This document shows, piece by piece, positions 32,899 through 42,193 of a DNA stretch of 64,000 bases. The first letter of the stretch is position 1, and the number at the start of each line of letters is the position of its first letter. Under the pieces are notes generated by a model. That model saw only the letters and a program-made list of their open reading frames with translations, was not told the origin of the DNA and searched no databases. A program made the position numbers and the translations under genes. Origin of the DNA: Massilia forsythiae (GTDB lineage Bacteria > Pseudomonadota > Gammaproteobacteria > Burkholderiales > Burkholderiaceae_D); the NCBI RefSeq assembly GCF_012849555.1, contig NZ_CP051685.1, positions 4,836,001 through 4,900,000 of the forward strand. The letters are read 5' to 3'.

Positions 32899-35487
32899 AT
32901 GCTTTCAACCCGGCACGGCACCCGCAACACCGGCCTTCGCAGCGCGCTGCAACGGCGCGTGCTGCGCAGATGGCGGCGCGGCATGGAGGCGCGCGCGGAA
33001 AGCGCGCTGCTGAAGGACGACCATGCGCGCCTGCAGGCGCGCCTGAACCTGCTGCGCGAAGCCACCAGCGACGGCTTGTGGGACGTCGAGATCGGCCAGC
33101 GCAAGCTGACCGACCCGGCCAACCAGTTCCTGTGGTCGCACCAGGTGCGCAAGCTGCTCGGCTATCCGGACGAGACGGCGCTGCCGAACGGGCTGAACAC
33201 GTGGTTCGCGGTGATGCACCCGGACGACGTGGAAGCGACCAAGACGGCGTTCACCGCGCACATCCTCGACCGCAGCGGCGCCACGCCCTACGACGTGCAT
33301 TACCGCCTGCGCTGCAACAGCGGCGACTATCGCTGGTTCCGCGCGATCGGCCTGGCCCAGCGCGACGAGACCGGGCGCGCGATCCGCATCGCCGGCTCGC
33401 TATGCGACATCACCGACCGGCGCGAGATCCTGGGCCTGAAGCGCTACGCGGAAGCCTTGATCGCCAGCCTGCCGACCGGCCTGATGGTGCTGAGCGACAC
33501 CCTGGCGGTGGTGAGCGCCAACCGCGCCTTCTGCGACATCCTGACGCTGCCCGGCGAGGGCGATGTGGCCGGCCTCGACTTCGGCGCCGTGCTGCCGCAG
33601 CCGGGATTGCGCGAGCAGGCCGCCGCCATGCTGGCGACCGGCGGCACCCGCCACGGCGTCGGCGTCGACCTGCGCGGCAAGCGCCTGCGCCTGACCCTGG
33701 CCGGCGTGCAGCTGGCCGAGGGCGAACGGCGCCTGCTGCTGATGGCCGAGGACGTGACCGAGGAGCAGAGCCTGCGCGAGCAGGCGCGCGCGCACGCGGC
33801 GCGCCACCGCGACCAGGCCTCGCTGCTGGACAAGGCGCGCGACGCCATCATCGTGCGCGCCATCGACGGCGCCATCCAGTACTGGAACAAGGGCGCCGAG
33901 CGCCTGTACGGCTGGAGCGACGAGGAAGTGATGGGCAAGCGCATCGACCACTGGCTGTACCGCGACGGCCCCGACTCCTCCAGCGATGCGGTGCGCACGA
34001 CGCTGGACACCGGCGAGTGGCTGGGGGAGGTGGCGCAGCGCCGCAAGGACGGCGGGCTGCTGGTGGTGGAGGGCCACTGGACGCTGGTGCGCGACGACGA
34101 CAACCGGCCCAAGTCGATCCTGGTGATCAATACCGACGTTACCCAGCGCAAGGCCACCGACGAAAAGATCCGCAACCTGGCGCTGTACGACACCCTGACC
34201 GGGCTGGCCAACCGCAGCCTGTTCACCGAGCGCATGAAGGCCGCGCTGGCCGAGGCGCAGCGCGCCGGTACGCCGCTGGCGATCCTGTACATGGACCTGA
34301 ACCGCTTCAAGGAAATCAACGACACCCAAGGCCACGGCGTCGGCGACCAGGTCTTGATCAAGGTGGCGCGCCGCTTCCAGGCGGCGCTGCGCGCGCGCGA
34401 GATCCTGGCGCGCCTGGCCGGCGACGAATTCGTGGTGGTGGCCGAGCGCGCCGACCACGTCACCGCCGCGCTGATCGCCGGCCGGCTGGCGCAGGCCATG
34501 GCCGATCCGGTGGCGATCCAGGGACATACCTTCGCGGTCGGCCTGTCGATCGGCATCGCCACCTATCCGCGCGACGGCGCCGGCATGGAAGACCTGCTCA
34601 AGCGCGCCGACATCGCCATGTACCGCGCCAAGGCGGCCGGCGGCGGCTTCGTGTTCTACCAGCCCGAGATGAGCGACGGCCTGGTCGAGCGCATGGAACT
34701 GGCCAAGGACCTGGGCCATGCGCTGGCCGCCGGCGCGCTGGAACTGCACTACCAGCCGCAGGTGAACCTGGACGACGGCCGCGCCATCGGCGCCGAGGCG
34801 CTGCTGCGCTGGCGCGACCCGCAGCGCGGCTGGGTCAGCCCGGCCGTGTTCATCCCCATCGCCGAGAGCCGCGGCATGATCGGCGCGCTCGGCAAGTGGG
34901 TGCTGGGCGAGGCCTGCCGCCAGGTGCGCGCCTGGCGCGACGCCGGCCTGGCGTTTCCGGGGCGGCTGTGGGTCAACCTGGCTGCCCAGCAGCTGGCGGA
35001 AAAAGGCATCGTCGAGACCATCCGCGCCACCACGCGCGCGGCCGGCGTCGATTCCAGCTGCCTGGCGCTGGAGCTGACCGAGAGCGGCCTGATGGAAAAC
35101 GTGGAAGGCGCCATCGAGATCATGGACACGCTGCGGCGCGACGGCTTTTCCATCGCCATCGACGATTTCGGCACCGGCTATTCGTCGCTGGCCTACCTCA
35201 AGCGCCTGCCGGCCGACAAGCTGAAGATCGACATGTCCTTCGTGCGCGACATGCTGAGCGACCACCACGACTACACCATCGTCACCACCATCATCGGCAT
35301 GGCGCGCAACCTCGGGCTGGAAGTGATCGCCGAGGGCGTCGAGGCGCAGGCGCAGGCGCGCGCGCTGCGCGCCCTCGGCTGCAACGAGGCCCAGGGCTAT
35401 TACTTCGGGCGGCCGGAGCCGGCCGCCGCCTTCGCCGCCAGGTGGCTGGCGCCGGCGGCCTTGCCGGCCACCGTTCCCTCGACGTAG
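32899..35487 (+). CDS. PAS-GGDEF-EAL cyclic-di-GMP protein
   Basis: 862 aa from ATG 32899 (the frame is open to 32713 but the upstream codons are A+T-rich and atypical; GAAAGG lies upstream of 32899). Domains: PAS_3-like near 55-175 (LLGYPDETALPNGLNTWF, HYRLRCNSGDYRWFRA), a second PAS about 180-290, a third about 305-420 (WNKGAERLYGWSDEEVMG), GGDEF about 425-590 and EAL from about 600. The GGDEF signature is AGDEF (507-511), a substitution that often weakens cyclase activity. EAL is intact (EALLRW, 633-635; IDDFGTGYSSLAYL), favouring phosphodiesterase output. No membrane segment, so it should sense a cytosolic signal. Its 3' end overlaps the convergent halogenase gene by 88 bp. Confidence 0.9.
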   Translation: MLSTRHGTRNTGLRSALQRRVLRRWRRGMEARAESALLKDDHARLQARLNLLREATSDGLWDVEIGQRKLTDPANQFLWSHQVRKLLGYPDETALPNGLNTWFAVMHPDDVEATKTAFTAHILDRSGATPYDVHYRLRCNSGDYRWFRAIGLAQRDETGRAIRIAGSLCDITDRREILGLKRYAEALIASLPTGLMVLSDTLAVVSANRAFCDILTLPGEGDVAGLDFGAVLPQPGLREQAAAMLATGGTRHGVGVDLRGKRLRLTLAGVQLAEGERRLLLMAEDVTEEQSLREQARAHAARHRDQASLLDKARDAIIVRAIDGAIQYWNKGAERLYGWSDEEVMGKRIDHWLYRDGPDSSSDAVRTTLDTGEWLGEVAQRRKDGGLLVVEGHWTLVRDDDNRPKSILVINTDVTQRKATDEKIRNLALYDTLTGLANRSLFTERMKAALAEAQRAGTPLAILYMDLNRFKEINDTQGHGVGDQVLIKVARRFQAALRAREILARLAGDEFVVVAERADHVTAALIAGRLAQAMADPVAIQGHTFAVGLSIGIATYPRDGAGMEDLLKRADIAMYRAKAAGGGFVFYQPEMSDGLVERMELAKDLGHALAAGALELHYQPQVNLDDGRAIGAEALLRWRDPQRGWVSPAVFIPIAESRGMIGALGKWVLGEACRQVRAWRDAGLAFPGRLWVNLAAQQLAEKGIVETIRATTRAAGVDSSCLALELTESGLMENVEGAIEIMDTLRRDGFSIAIDDFGTGYSSLAYLKRLPADKLKIDMSFVRDMLSDHHDYTIVTTIIGMARNLGLEVIAEGVEAQAQARALRALGCNEAQGYYFGRPEPAAAFAARWLAPAALPATVPST

Positions 35488-36989
35488 GCGCGGTGCTCCG
35501 GCATGCGCGCCGCCGCCTGCGCGACCAGGTCGCGCACGCCGGCGAAGTGGCCGTGCACCTGGCGGATGTCGACGCGGTCGGCCAGCGGGTCGTAGCGCCT
35601 GGGCGTGATGCCGAGTCCCATCATCATCGCCACGAACGAGGGTTCGGCGAAGCCGTCGCGGTCCAGCACCGCCACGCGCCCGGTCTCGCGGAACAATTCG
35701 ATCTGGTGGCGCAAGGGTTCCGGCACCGGCATGGCGGCGCAATGGCGCCAGAAGTCGGAATCGTCGCGCGCGGTCAGCTTGTAGTGCAGGATGATGAAGT
35801 CGCGCACCGATTCGTAGCGGCCGCCCATCACGCGGTTGAATTCGTCCGCCAGCGCCGGGCTGCAGTCGCGCTGCGGGAACAGTTCGACCAGCTTGCCGAC
35901 CGCGGTCTCGATCAGGTGGATGCTGGTCGATTCCAGCGGTTCCACGAAGCCGGCCGACAGGCCGATCGCGATGCAGTTCTTGACCCATGACTTGCGCCGG
36001 CGCCCGGTGACGAAGCGCAGCTGGCGCGGCTGGTCCAGCGCCGCGCCGTCCAGGCCGTCCAGCAGCACGCGCGCCGCTTCCTCGTCGCTGGTGAAGGCGT
36101 CGCTGTACACGTGGCCGTTGCCGGTGCGGTGCTGCAGCGGGATACGCCAGGTCCAGCCGGCCGCCCTGGCGCTGGAGCGGGTGTAGGGCGTGAGCTTGTC
36201 CACGCTCGCGCAGGGCACGGCGAGGGCGCTGTTGCACGGCAGCCGGTCGCTCCAGTCCTCGTAGCCGGCCTGCAGCGCACCCTCGATCAGCAGGCCGCGG
36301 AAGCCCGAGCAATCGATGAACAGGTCGCCCTCGACGCGGCGGCCGTCGCGCAGCTTGACGGCGGTGATGAAGCCGCTGTCCGGATGCTGCTCGACCGCGG
36401 TGATGGTGCCTTCGATGCGCTGCGCGCCGCGCGCCATGGCGTAGTCGCGCAGGTAGTTCGCGTACAGGCCGGCGTCGAAATGGAAGCCGTAGGAATAGGC
36501 GTCGCTGATGCCCGGCGTCTGCCCGCCCGGCGCAGCGAAGCGGTTCTCGCGCGCCATCACCGACGACATCGACCAGTTTTCCAGCGCCGGCATGCGGTCG
36601 AACTCGCGCGCCAGGCGCAGCCAGTACATGTGCACCGGGCTGTTGCCGAGTGTCGGGCCGAAGTCGCCGAAGCCGTGGAAGAAGCGGTTGCCGAGGTGGC
36701 CCCAGTCGCGGAACTCGATGCCCAGCTTGTAGGTGGCGCGCGTCCTGGCGATGAAGTCGGCCTCGTCCAGCCCGAGCGCGGCGTTGTAGAAGCGGATCGT
36801 CGGCAGGGTCGCCTCGCCGACGCCGATGGTGCCGATCTCGGGCGACTCGACCACCACTACCTCGCAGCGGCCGCCGTCATGGCCGGGACCGCCCAGGCGC
36901 TGCGCTAGCGGCGCCGCGCTCATCCAGCCGGCGGTGCCGCCGCCCACGATGACGATCCTGCGGATGGTGTTGTCGTTGGTATCGCTCAT
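35400..36989 (-). CDS. Flavin-dependent tryptophan halogenase family protein
   Basis: A 529-aa FADH2-dependent halogenase homologue. GGGTAGW (16-22) is the FAD-binding motif, K88 in RATYKLGIEF is the position of the catalytic Lys, WTWRIP (279-284) is the WxWxIP signature and FVEPLESTSIHLIE carries the Glu/Ser-Thr halide-site region. All key motifs are present, so catalysis is plausible. Substrate cannot be deduced: there is no biosynthetic cluster and no flavin reductase nearby. In proteobacteria of this type such genes often accompany TonB receptor loci without known product. ATG 36989 is used; the longer frame has no support. It overlaps the end of the EAL gene. Confidence 0.88.
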   Translation of the reverse strand: MSDTNDNTIRRIVIVGGGTAGWMSAAPLAQRLGGPGHDGGRCEVVVVESPEIGTIGVGEATLPTIRFYNAALGLDEADFIARTRATYKLGIEFRDWGHLGNRFFHGFGDFGPTLGNSPVHMYWLRLAREFDRMPALENWSMSSVMARENRFAAPGGQTPGISDAYSYGFHFDAGLYANYLRDYAMARGAQRIEGTITAVEQHPDSGFITAVKLRDGRRVEGDLFIDCSGFRGLLIEGALQAGYEDWSDRLPCNSALAVPCASVDKLTPYTRSSARAAGWTWRIPLQHRTGNGHVYSDAFTSDEEAARVLLDGLDGAALDQPRQLRFVTGRRRKSWVKNCIAIGLSAGFVEPLESTSIHLIETAVGKLVELFPQRDCSPALADEFNRVMGGRYESVRDFIILHYKLTARDDSDFWRHCAAMPVPEPLRHQIELFRETGRVAVLDRDGFAEPSFVAMMMGLGITPRRYDPLADRVDIRQVHGHFAGVRDLVAQAAARMPEHRAYVEGTVAGKAAGASHLAAKAAAGSGRPK

Positions 36990-37299
36990 GGCGCCTGCTC
37001 GTCTCCGTTGTCGGTTGCCGGCGCGTCCATGCGCGCCATGACCGGCAGTGTAGAACAGCGCACCCGGCAGCGGCAACAGGAATGTTTGCGCTCAACAAAC
37101 CCGGCCGGATTTATCCGATTGCCCCGCGTCCTCGTATCCGGCCCGGCCGCCGCGGCGGACCGACGGCGCTGGCAGGCGGGCGCGGTCTCGCGCCCCGGCG
37201 GGAAGAGCGCGGCACCATCGTCTTCGCCGTAGCCGATCTCGAGCGATTGTTGCGCCGCTATTACAGATAGTTAATACTGCCCGCAAACTTATTTTTAGC

Positions 37300-37328
37300 T
37301 TATAGAATGTGCATGAATTTTCTATAAT
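37300..37328 (+). promoter_or_regulatory. Candidate promoter of the LOV histidine kinase
   Basis: TATAAT at 37323-37328 is a perfect -10 match, with a weak TTATAG at 37300-37305 after a 17-base spacer, within a short A+T-rich island (37260-37330). It lies about 80 bases before the GTG start. The rest of the 420-bp gap 36990-37409 has high G+C and no convincing gene. Confidence 0.45.
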
Positions 37329-37409
37329 GCATGGAACGACGTGATTTCCCTGTTGCATTACCACGAGTGCCCGCGATGTGGCGGCATGCGGTGAACGAGG
37401 AGGACGACG

Positions 37410-39086
37410 GTGACCGGACAAGCGGAACAGGAAACAAGGATTGCCTCGTCCGAAGCGCAGCACCCCGCAGTGGCCCGATGGCGCGCCAGCCGCATATCCC
37501 GGGCCGGTCTGGAAGAGCGCGACAATGTCTTTTTCGCCGCGATCGAAATGACGCGCGTCCCGATCGTGGTCAGCGATCCCAACCAGGCCGATAACCCGAT
37601 CGTCTTCGTCAATCCGGCGTTTTGCGAACTGACGCACTACGCGGACGCCGACATCGTCGGCAAGAACTGCCGTGTCCTGCAAGGCGACGATACCGACCCA
37701 GAGGCGGTCGCCGCACTGCGCCGGGCCGTGTGCGAGAACCGCTCGGTCGCGGTCGACATCCTCAACTATAAGGCCGACGGCCACCCGTTCTGGAACGCCG
37801 TGTTCATCGGCCCGATCCACGACGCCGGCGGGCGGGTGTTGTACTGGTTCGGGTCGATGATGGACATCACCAGCCGCAAGTTCGGCGAGCAAGCCCTGTT
37901 GCAAGCACAAAAAATGGAAGTGCTGGGACAGCTGACCGCCGGCGTCGCGCACGACTTCAACAACCTGCTGCAAGTGGTGGCCGGCAATCTCGACCTGGTG
38001 CGCACGATCCCGGGCAGTCCCGCCGCCGCGCTGCTGGCAGTCGAACGCGCCGCGCTCGCCGTGCGAAAAGCCGGCAAGCTGACCAACCAGCTGCTGACCT
38101 TCGCCCGCAAGCAGCACTTGAAGCCCTTGCGCCTGAACATGAATGGCCTGGTGGTCGAATTCAGCGAGATGCTGGCGCGTACGCTGGGCAGCAAGATCGA
38201 TCTGGAACTGGCGTTGCAACCGGGCTTGCCGTCTTGCCAGCTCGATCCGGCGCAGATGGAAATGGCGCTGCTGAACGTGCTGGTGAATGCGCGCGATGCC
38301 ATGCCGGACGGCGGCAAGGTGGTGCTGGCGACGTCGATGCTGCCGACCGGGACCCGCTTCGGCGGGCAGGAACGCTTGCGTGCGCCGCACGTGATGATCA
38401 GCGTGGCCGACCAGGGTGCGGGCATGACGCCGGACACGCTCGGCCGCGCCAGGGAGCCGTTCTTCACCACCAAGGCGACCGGCACCGGCCTGGGCCTGGC
38501 GATGGTCCATGGCTTTGCCCAGCAATCCGGGGGCTGGCTGGATATCCAGAGCGAGGTCGGCAAGGGGACCGCGATACGCATGGCGTTTCCGGTGGCGCTG
38601 CACGGCGGGGGAGACTCGGACCAGCGCAGCGGCGCCCGCGCCGACGGCTGGACCCCGATCCACGCCATGGGCATGCGTACGGTCTTGCTGGTCGACGGCA
38701 TTGCGCCGGATGCGCGCGACGTCATGGAAACCTACCTGCGCCGCTTCGGCTACCGCGTGCTGGGCGCGGCCGGCATCGACCAGGCGGTGGCGCTGGCCGA
38801 CGGCCATGGCCGCATCGACCTGCTGGTGGCCAGCCTGACCCTCGACGACGGCGGCGACGCCATGCGGCTGGTGGATGCGCTGCGCCTGCGCCAGCCGGAC
38901 ATGCCGGCGATCTTCGGCGTGGATTTCGCCAGCGCGGCGTCGCTCGCGGCCGCCGCCGCCGCAAGTGACGCGCAATCGATTGCCAGGTCCAGCCGGATGG
39001 GCCAGCTGGCCGAGCGGGTGCGCGTCGCCCTGAAGGTGGATGTGCGTGCCGCTGCCGAACCCGAGGCACGCGGGCAGGAGCCTTGA
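37410..39086 (+). CDS. LOV blue-light sensor histidine kinase with degenerate receiver
   Basis: A 558-aa soluble hybrid kinase, GTG start with GAGGAGG seven bases upstream. Residues 42-157 form a LOV domain: GKNCRVLQG (84-92) holds C87, which forms the flavin adduct, and NYKADGHPFWN supplies flavin-contact Asn/Gln-type positions. The kinase core has the H-box AHDFNNLL (phosphorylatable H181), N-box LLNVLVNARDAM, G-boxes DQGAGM and GTGLGLAM. The C-terminal ~120 residues look like a receiver (MRTVLLVDG...), but the strand that should carry the phospho-acceptor Asp reads DLLVASLTL, so no acceptor is evident. A blue-light input is well supported; the phosphoryl target is not in the window. Confidence 0.9.
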   Translation: MTGQAEQETRIASSEAQHPAVARWRASRISRAGLEERDNVFFAAIEMTRVPIVVSDPNQADNPIVFVNPAFCELTHYADADIVGKNCRVLQGDDTDPEAVAALRRAVCENRSVAVDILNYKADGHPFWNAVFIGPIHDAGGRVLYWFGSMMDITSRKFGEQALLQAQKMEVLGQLTAGVAHDFNNLLQVVAGNLDLVRTIPGSPAAALLAVERAALAVRKAGKLTNQLLTFARKQHLKPLRLNMNGLVVEFSEMLARTLGSKIDLELALQPGLPSCQLDPAQMEMALLNVLVNARDAMPDGGKVVLATSMLPTGTRFGGQERLRAPHVMISVADQGAGMTPDTLGRAREPFFTTKATGTGLGLAMVHGFAQQSGGWLDIQSEVGKGTAIRMAFPVALHGGGDSDQRSGARADGWTPIHAMGMRTVLLVDGIAPDARDVMETYLRRFGYRVLGAAGIDQAVALADGHGRIDLLVASLTLDDGGDAMRLVDALRLRQPDMPAIFGVDFASAASLAAAAAASDAQSIARSSRMGQLAERVRVALKVDVRAAAEPEARGQEP

Positions 39087-39148
39087 GACGGCGCCAGCGG
39101 CGTCCAGCGTACCGGCGAACAGCGCACCAGAGGTCGGCGCACCAGAGG

Positions 39149-41001
39149 CTAACGCACCAGCGATTGCAGCGCCCCCGCCACGTACACCAGCGGCGCGTTC
39201 CAGTTGATGGCGACCTCGTTGCTGGCGTAGCTGCAGACGTCGTCCAGCCAGGACAGCGCCGGCAGGGCGGACGGGTAGCGCGTGCCGGCCGGGCAGGACG
39301 GCAAGTCTTGCTGGCCCGGATTCGGCCCGCCCACCAGCCAGCCCGGCACCGGCGCCGCGATGCCGTCCGCCTGCGACGGCCGGTGGTGCGGATGCAGCGG
39401 CGCCCGGGCGCCGAAGCCGGTGACGAACGAGGTGCCGAGCGCGTTGCGGCCGAGGACATAGTCCAGCGCCGACTGCGCCGCATCCAGGTAGGCCGGGCGC
39501 GGATCCAGGCGGTAGGCGGCCACCAGCATCATCGCCTGGTTCAGGATCACCGCGTTGCTGCCCCAGACGAAATCGCCGGCCGCCATGCTCACGCGGTAGG
39601 GCGAAGCGTTCCAGCGCGCCGCCAGGCGCTCGGCTTCCTGCGCCAGGCGCTTGCGCACCGGCGCGATGTCGACGCCCTCCGGCAGGCGCTTGCTTTGCTG
39701 CGCCAGCGAGATCCAGCCCAGCGGCGCGACGTCGGCCCAGCCGGGTTCCGCGCTGCGCTCGCCGGCTGGCAGCGCCGGCTTGCCGGGACGCGCGGCCGGC
39801 GCCGGCATCGACAGCGCCAGGGCGCGGTAGTCGTCCTTGCCGGTGGCGATCAGCAACTCGGCCGCGGCCCAGGCGAATTCGTCGTCGACGTGGTCGTCGC
39901 CGTAGGTGCCGGTCTTGACGTCGTCCGGCTGGCGGTACAGCGCATGGGGGTTGGCGCGCGCCCAGCGCCAGGCCGCTTCGGCCGCCGCCAGGAAGCGCGC
40001 CGAGCGGCCGGGCGCTTGCGCGTCGAACGGCGCCAGCACGCGGCTGGCGGTCGCCATCACGGCGGCGAAGTCGAGCGCCGCCGCGGTGGTCTTCTGCACC
40101 ACGTAGCGCGGCGCCGTGGCGCGCTCGGGCATGACCATGCCGTCGAAGGACAGGTTGGTCAGCTTGTGGTACACGCCGCCGTCGGCCGGGTCCTGCATGG
40201 TGGCCATCCAGTCGAGGTTCCACAGCGCCTCGTTCAGCAGGTCGGGCAGGCCGTTGCCCGATTCCGGCAGGCGCACGCCGAGCTTACCGAACCAGTCCGG
40301 GAAGTGTTCGTAGGCGGCCAGCAACGTATAGGTGCTGATGCCGGAATTGACGATGTACTTGTTGTAGTCGCCGGCGTCGTACCAGCCTTTCGGGCTGGCG
40401 ATGACGGTGCCGGCCGGGCGCGCCTTCGAGGCCGCCGACGCGTGCACCAGCACCTTGTCGTCCGGGTGCCCGGCCGCGCGCGCGTAGATGCCGGCCACCT
40501 GCGGGCCCAGGGCGATGCCGGCGCGGTTGATCGTATAGGCGCGGATGGCGCCGGCGTCCAGGTCGCGGTAGGCATTGGCATCGATCGGGAACGGCGCCGA
40601 ATCGGGCAGGCCGGCCACGCGCAGGCGGTAGCGGCCCGCCGTGCGCAGCGTGGAAAAGTCGGCCACGCGCACGGTTTCTGCGGAGGCGTCCCAGCGGGCG
40701 GCGTCGCCCAGCTTGCCTTCGAACACCTGCTTGCCGTTGGCGGCATCGACTACCGTGAAGCGCGATGCCGCGCCGGCCGGCACCACCGCCAGCTTGTGCG
40801 CGGCCGGCAGGAAGCCGAGCTGGTTGATCTTGATGGCGCGGCCCCGGCATTGCCGGCGGCGGGCGCGTCCTGGGCGCCGGCGCCGGCGGCCGCCAGCGCG
40901 ATGCCGGCCGCCAGCAGGCATCGGGTGGCGGCTTGCCGGGAAGGTTTGAATGGCTGGGCGGCGGCGCGGCGTGCGCCGCGCCCTGGGACCGGTTGCTGCA
41001 T
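39149..41001 (-). CDS. GH9 endoglucanase-type glycosidase, N-terminal frameshift
   Basis: A GH9 enzyme with an N-terminal Ig-like domain (INQLGFLPAAHKLAVV) and (alpha/alpha)6 catalytic domain: GWYDAGDYNKYIVNSG (catalytic-base Asps), HPHHRPSQADG and the acid in SYASNEVAINWNAPLVY. The catalytic frame runs from about 40845 to the stop at 39149. The signal peptide (ATRCLLAAGIALAAAGAGAQ), starting at ATG 41001 behind GAAGAGG, lies in another frame; the two meet at a CCCC run (40842-40845, GGGG on the coding strand). One extra G there would join them. So it is a one-base frameshift mutation, a phase-variable tract or a sequence error. Predicted substrate is cellulose or xyloglucan backbone, linking it to the locus at 12-28 kb. 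Confidence 0.8.
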
Positions 41002-41180
41002 GTCGTCATCCTCTTCGTTGTATGCCGGATCGGCTGTAATCGATTTCATCCTACCGTGTCCGATGAAATCAAGTCAATAATGCAGTATGCGTAAGGTGAC
41101 AGGCCGCGGTGCGATGGCGTATGCTTGCCGCGCTCATCCGGGAAGGCCGCGCTCTTCCGCATCGAGAATGCCCGTAACAA

Positions 41181-41210
41181 GAACTCCCGCACCGGGAACT
41201 CCCGCACCGG
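41181..41210. repeat. Two perfect 15-bp tandem repeats
   Basis: GAACTCCCGCACCGG occurs twice in direct succession (41181-41195, 41196-41210) followed by a further GAAC. It lies just upstream of the deacetylase ribosome-binding site. Copy-number changes would alter leader length by 15 bases. Confidence 0.8.
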
Positions 41211-41229
41211 GAACAATGGAGACCACGCC

Positions 41230-42171
41230 GTGACACCCGCCATGCCGATCCGCACCATCCTGGGCGCCGCCGCGCTCGCCTGCGCCGCCACCTGCGCCCC
41301 TGCCGGCGCCGCCGACGGCGCGCCCTTCGACGTCGCCGTCACCGTCGACGACCTCAGCGTGCACGGCCCGCTGCCGCGCGGCCTGAGCTGGGACGGCATC
41401 GCGCGCGCGTATATCGACACGCTCAGGGCGCACCATGTGCCGCAGGCCTGGGGCTTCGTCAATGCCAAGCGCCTGCAGGAACAACCGGCCAGCAGCGCGG
41501 TGCTGGACGACTGGCGCCGCGTCGGCTGGCCGCTCGGCAACCACACCTACAGCCACCTCGGCCTGAGCCAGGCGCCGTCGCTGCACGCCTGGATCGACGA
41601 TGCCCGCGCCGGCGAGCCGGTGCTGGCCGCGCGCATGGGCAAGGCCGACTGGCACGTGCTGCGCTTTCCCTTCCTCGACGGCGGCGACGAGGTGCCGCGC
41701 CACGACGGCGCCATTACCTGGCTGAATGCGCAGGGCTACCGCATCGCCGAGGTCAGCATCAGCTTCGACGACTGGGCCTACACCGACACCTACGCGCGCT
41801 GCCTGGACAAGGGCGACGCGGCGGCGATCGCGCGCATGAAGGCCGACTACCTGCGCCGCGTCGACGCCGCCATCGTGCGCACGCGCGCCCTGTCACAGCG
41901 CGTGTACGGCCGCATGATCCCGCAGGTGCTCTTGACGCACCTGGGCGCCTGGAGCGCGGCCACGCTGCCGGACGTGATGGCGAGGCTGGACGCCGCCGGC
42001 GCGCGCTACGTGACGCTGGAGCAGGCGCAGAACGACGCCGCCTACCGCGCGCCCAGTCCGCGCGTCGGCAACGGCATGCTGATGGAGCGCCATGCGCAGG
42101 ACTTGCGTATCGACGTCGCCGGCCTGCCGGCGCCGGCGCCGGTGATGGCGCTGGAAAACGTCTGCCGGTGA
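41230..42171 (+). CDS. Polysaccharide deacetylase (NodB-homology)
   Basis: A 313-aa secreted deacetylase. GTG 41230 is preferred because GGAG lies eight bases upstream; ATG 41242 is the alternative. Signal peptide to about AGAA. NodB motifs: VTVDDLS (motif 1, catalytic base and metal Asp), GNHTYSH (motif 2, metal-binding His pair) and RFPFLDGG (motif 3). The family removes N- or O-acetyl groups from peptidoglycan, chitin-like polymers or xylan. The neighbouring GH9 gene is divergent, leaving the substrate open. Confidence 0.85.
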   Translation: MTPAMPIRTILGAAALACAATCAPAGAADGAPFDVAVTVDDLSVHGPLPRGLSWDGIARAYIDTLRAHHVPQAWGFVNAKRLQEQPASSAVLDDWRRVGWPLGNHTYSHLGLSQAPSLHAWIDDARAGEPVLAARMGKADWHVLRFPFLDGGDEVPRHDGAITWLNAQGYRIAEVSISFDDWAYTDTYARCLDKGDAAAIARMKADYLRRVDAAIVRTRALSQRVYGRMIPQVLLTHLGAWSAATLPDVMARLDAAGARYVTLEQAQNDAAYRAPSPRVGNGMLMERHAQDLRIDVAGLPAPAPVMALENVCR

Positions 42172-42193
42172 CGGGCCGTGTCGCCGGCGATCG

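Noticed and set aside
33400..36312. 970-codon - strand frame spanning the GGDEF-EAL gene and part of the halogenase
   Set aside because: It crosses two well-supported genes and contains no recognisable motif.
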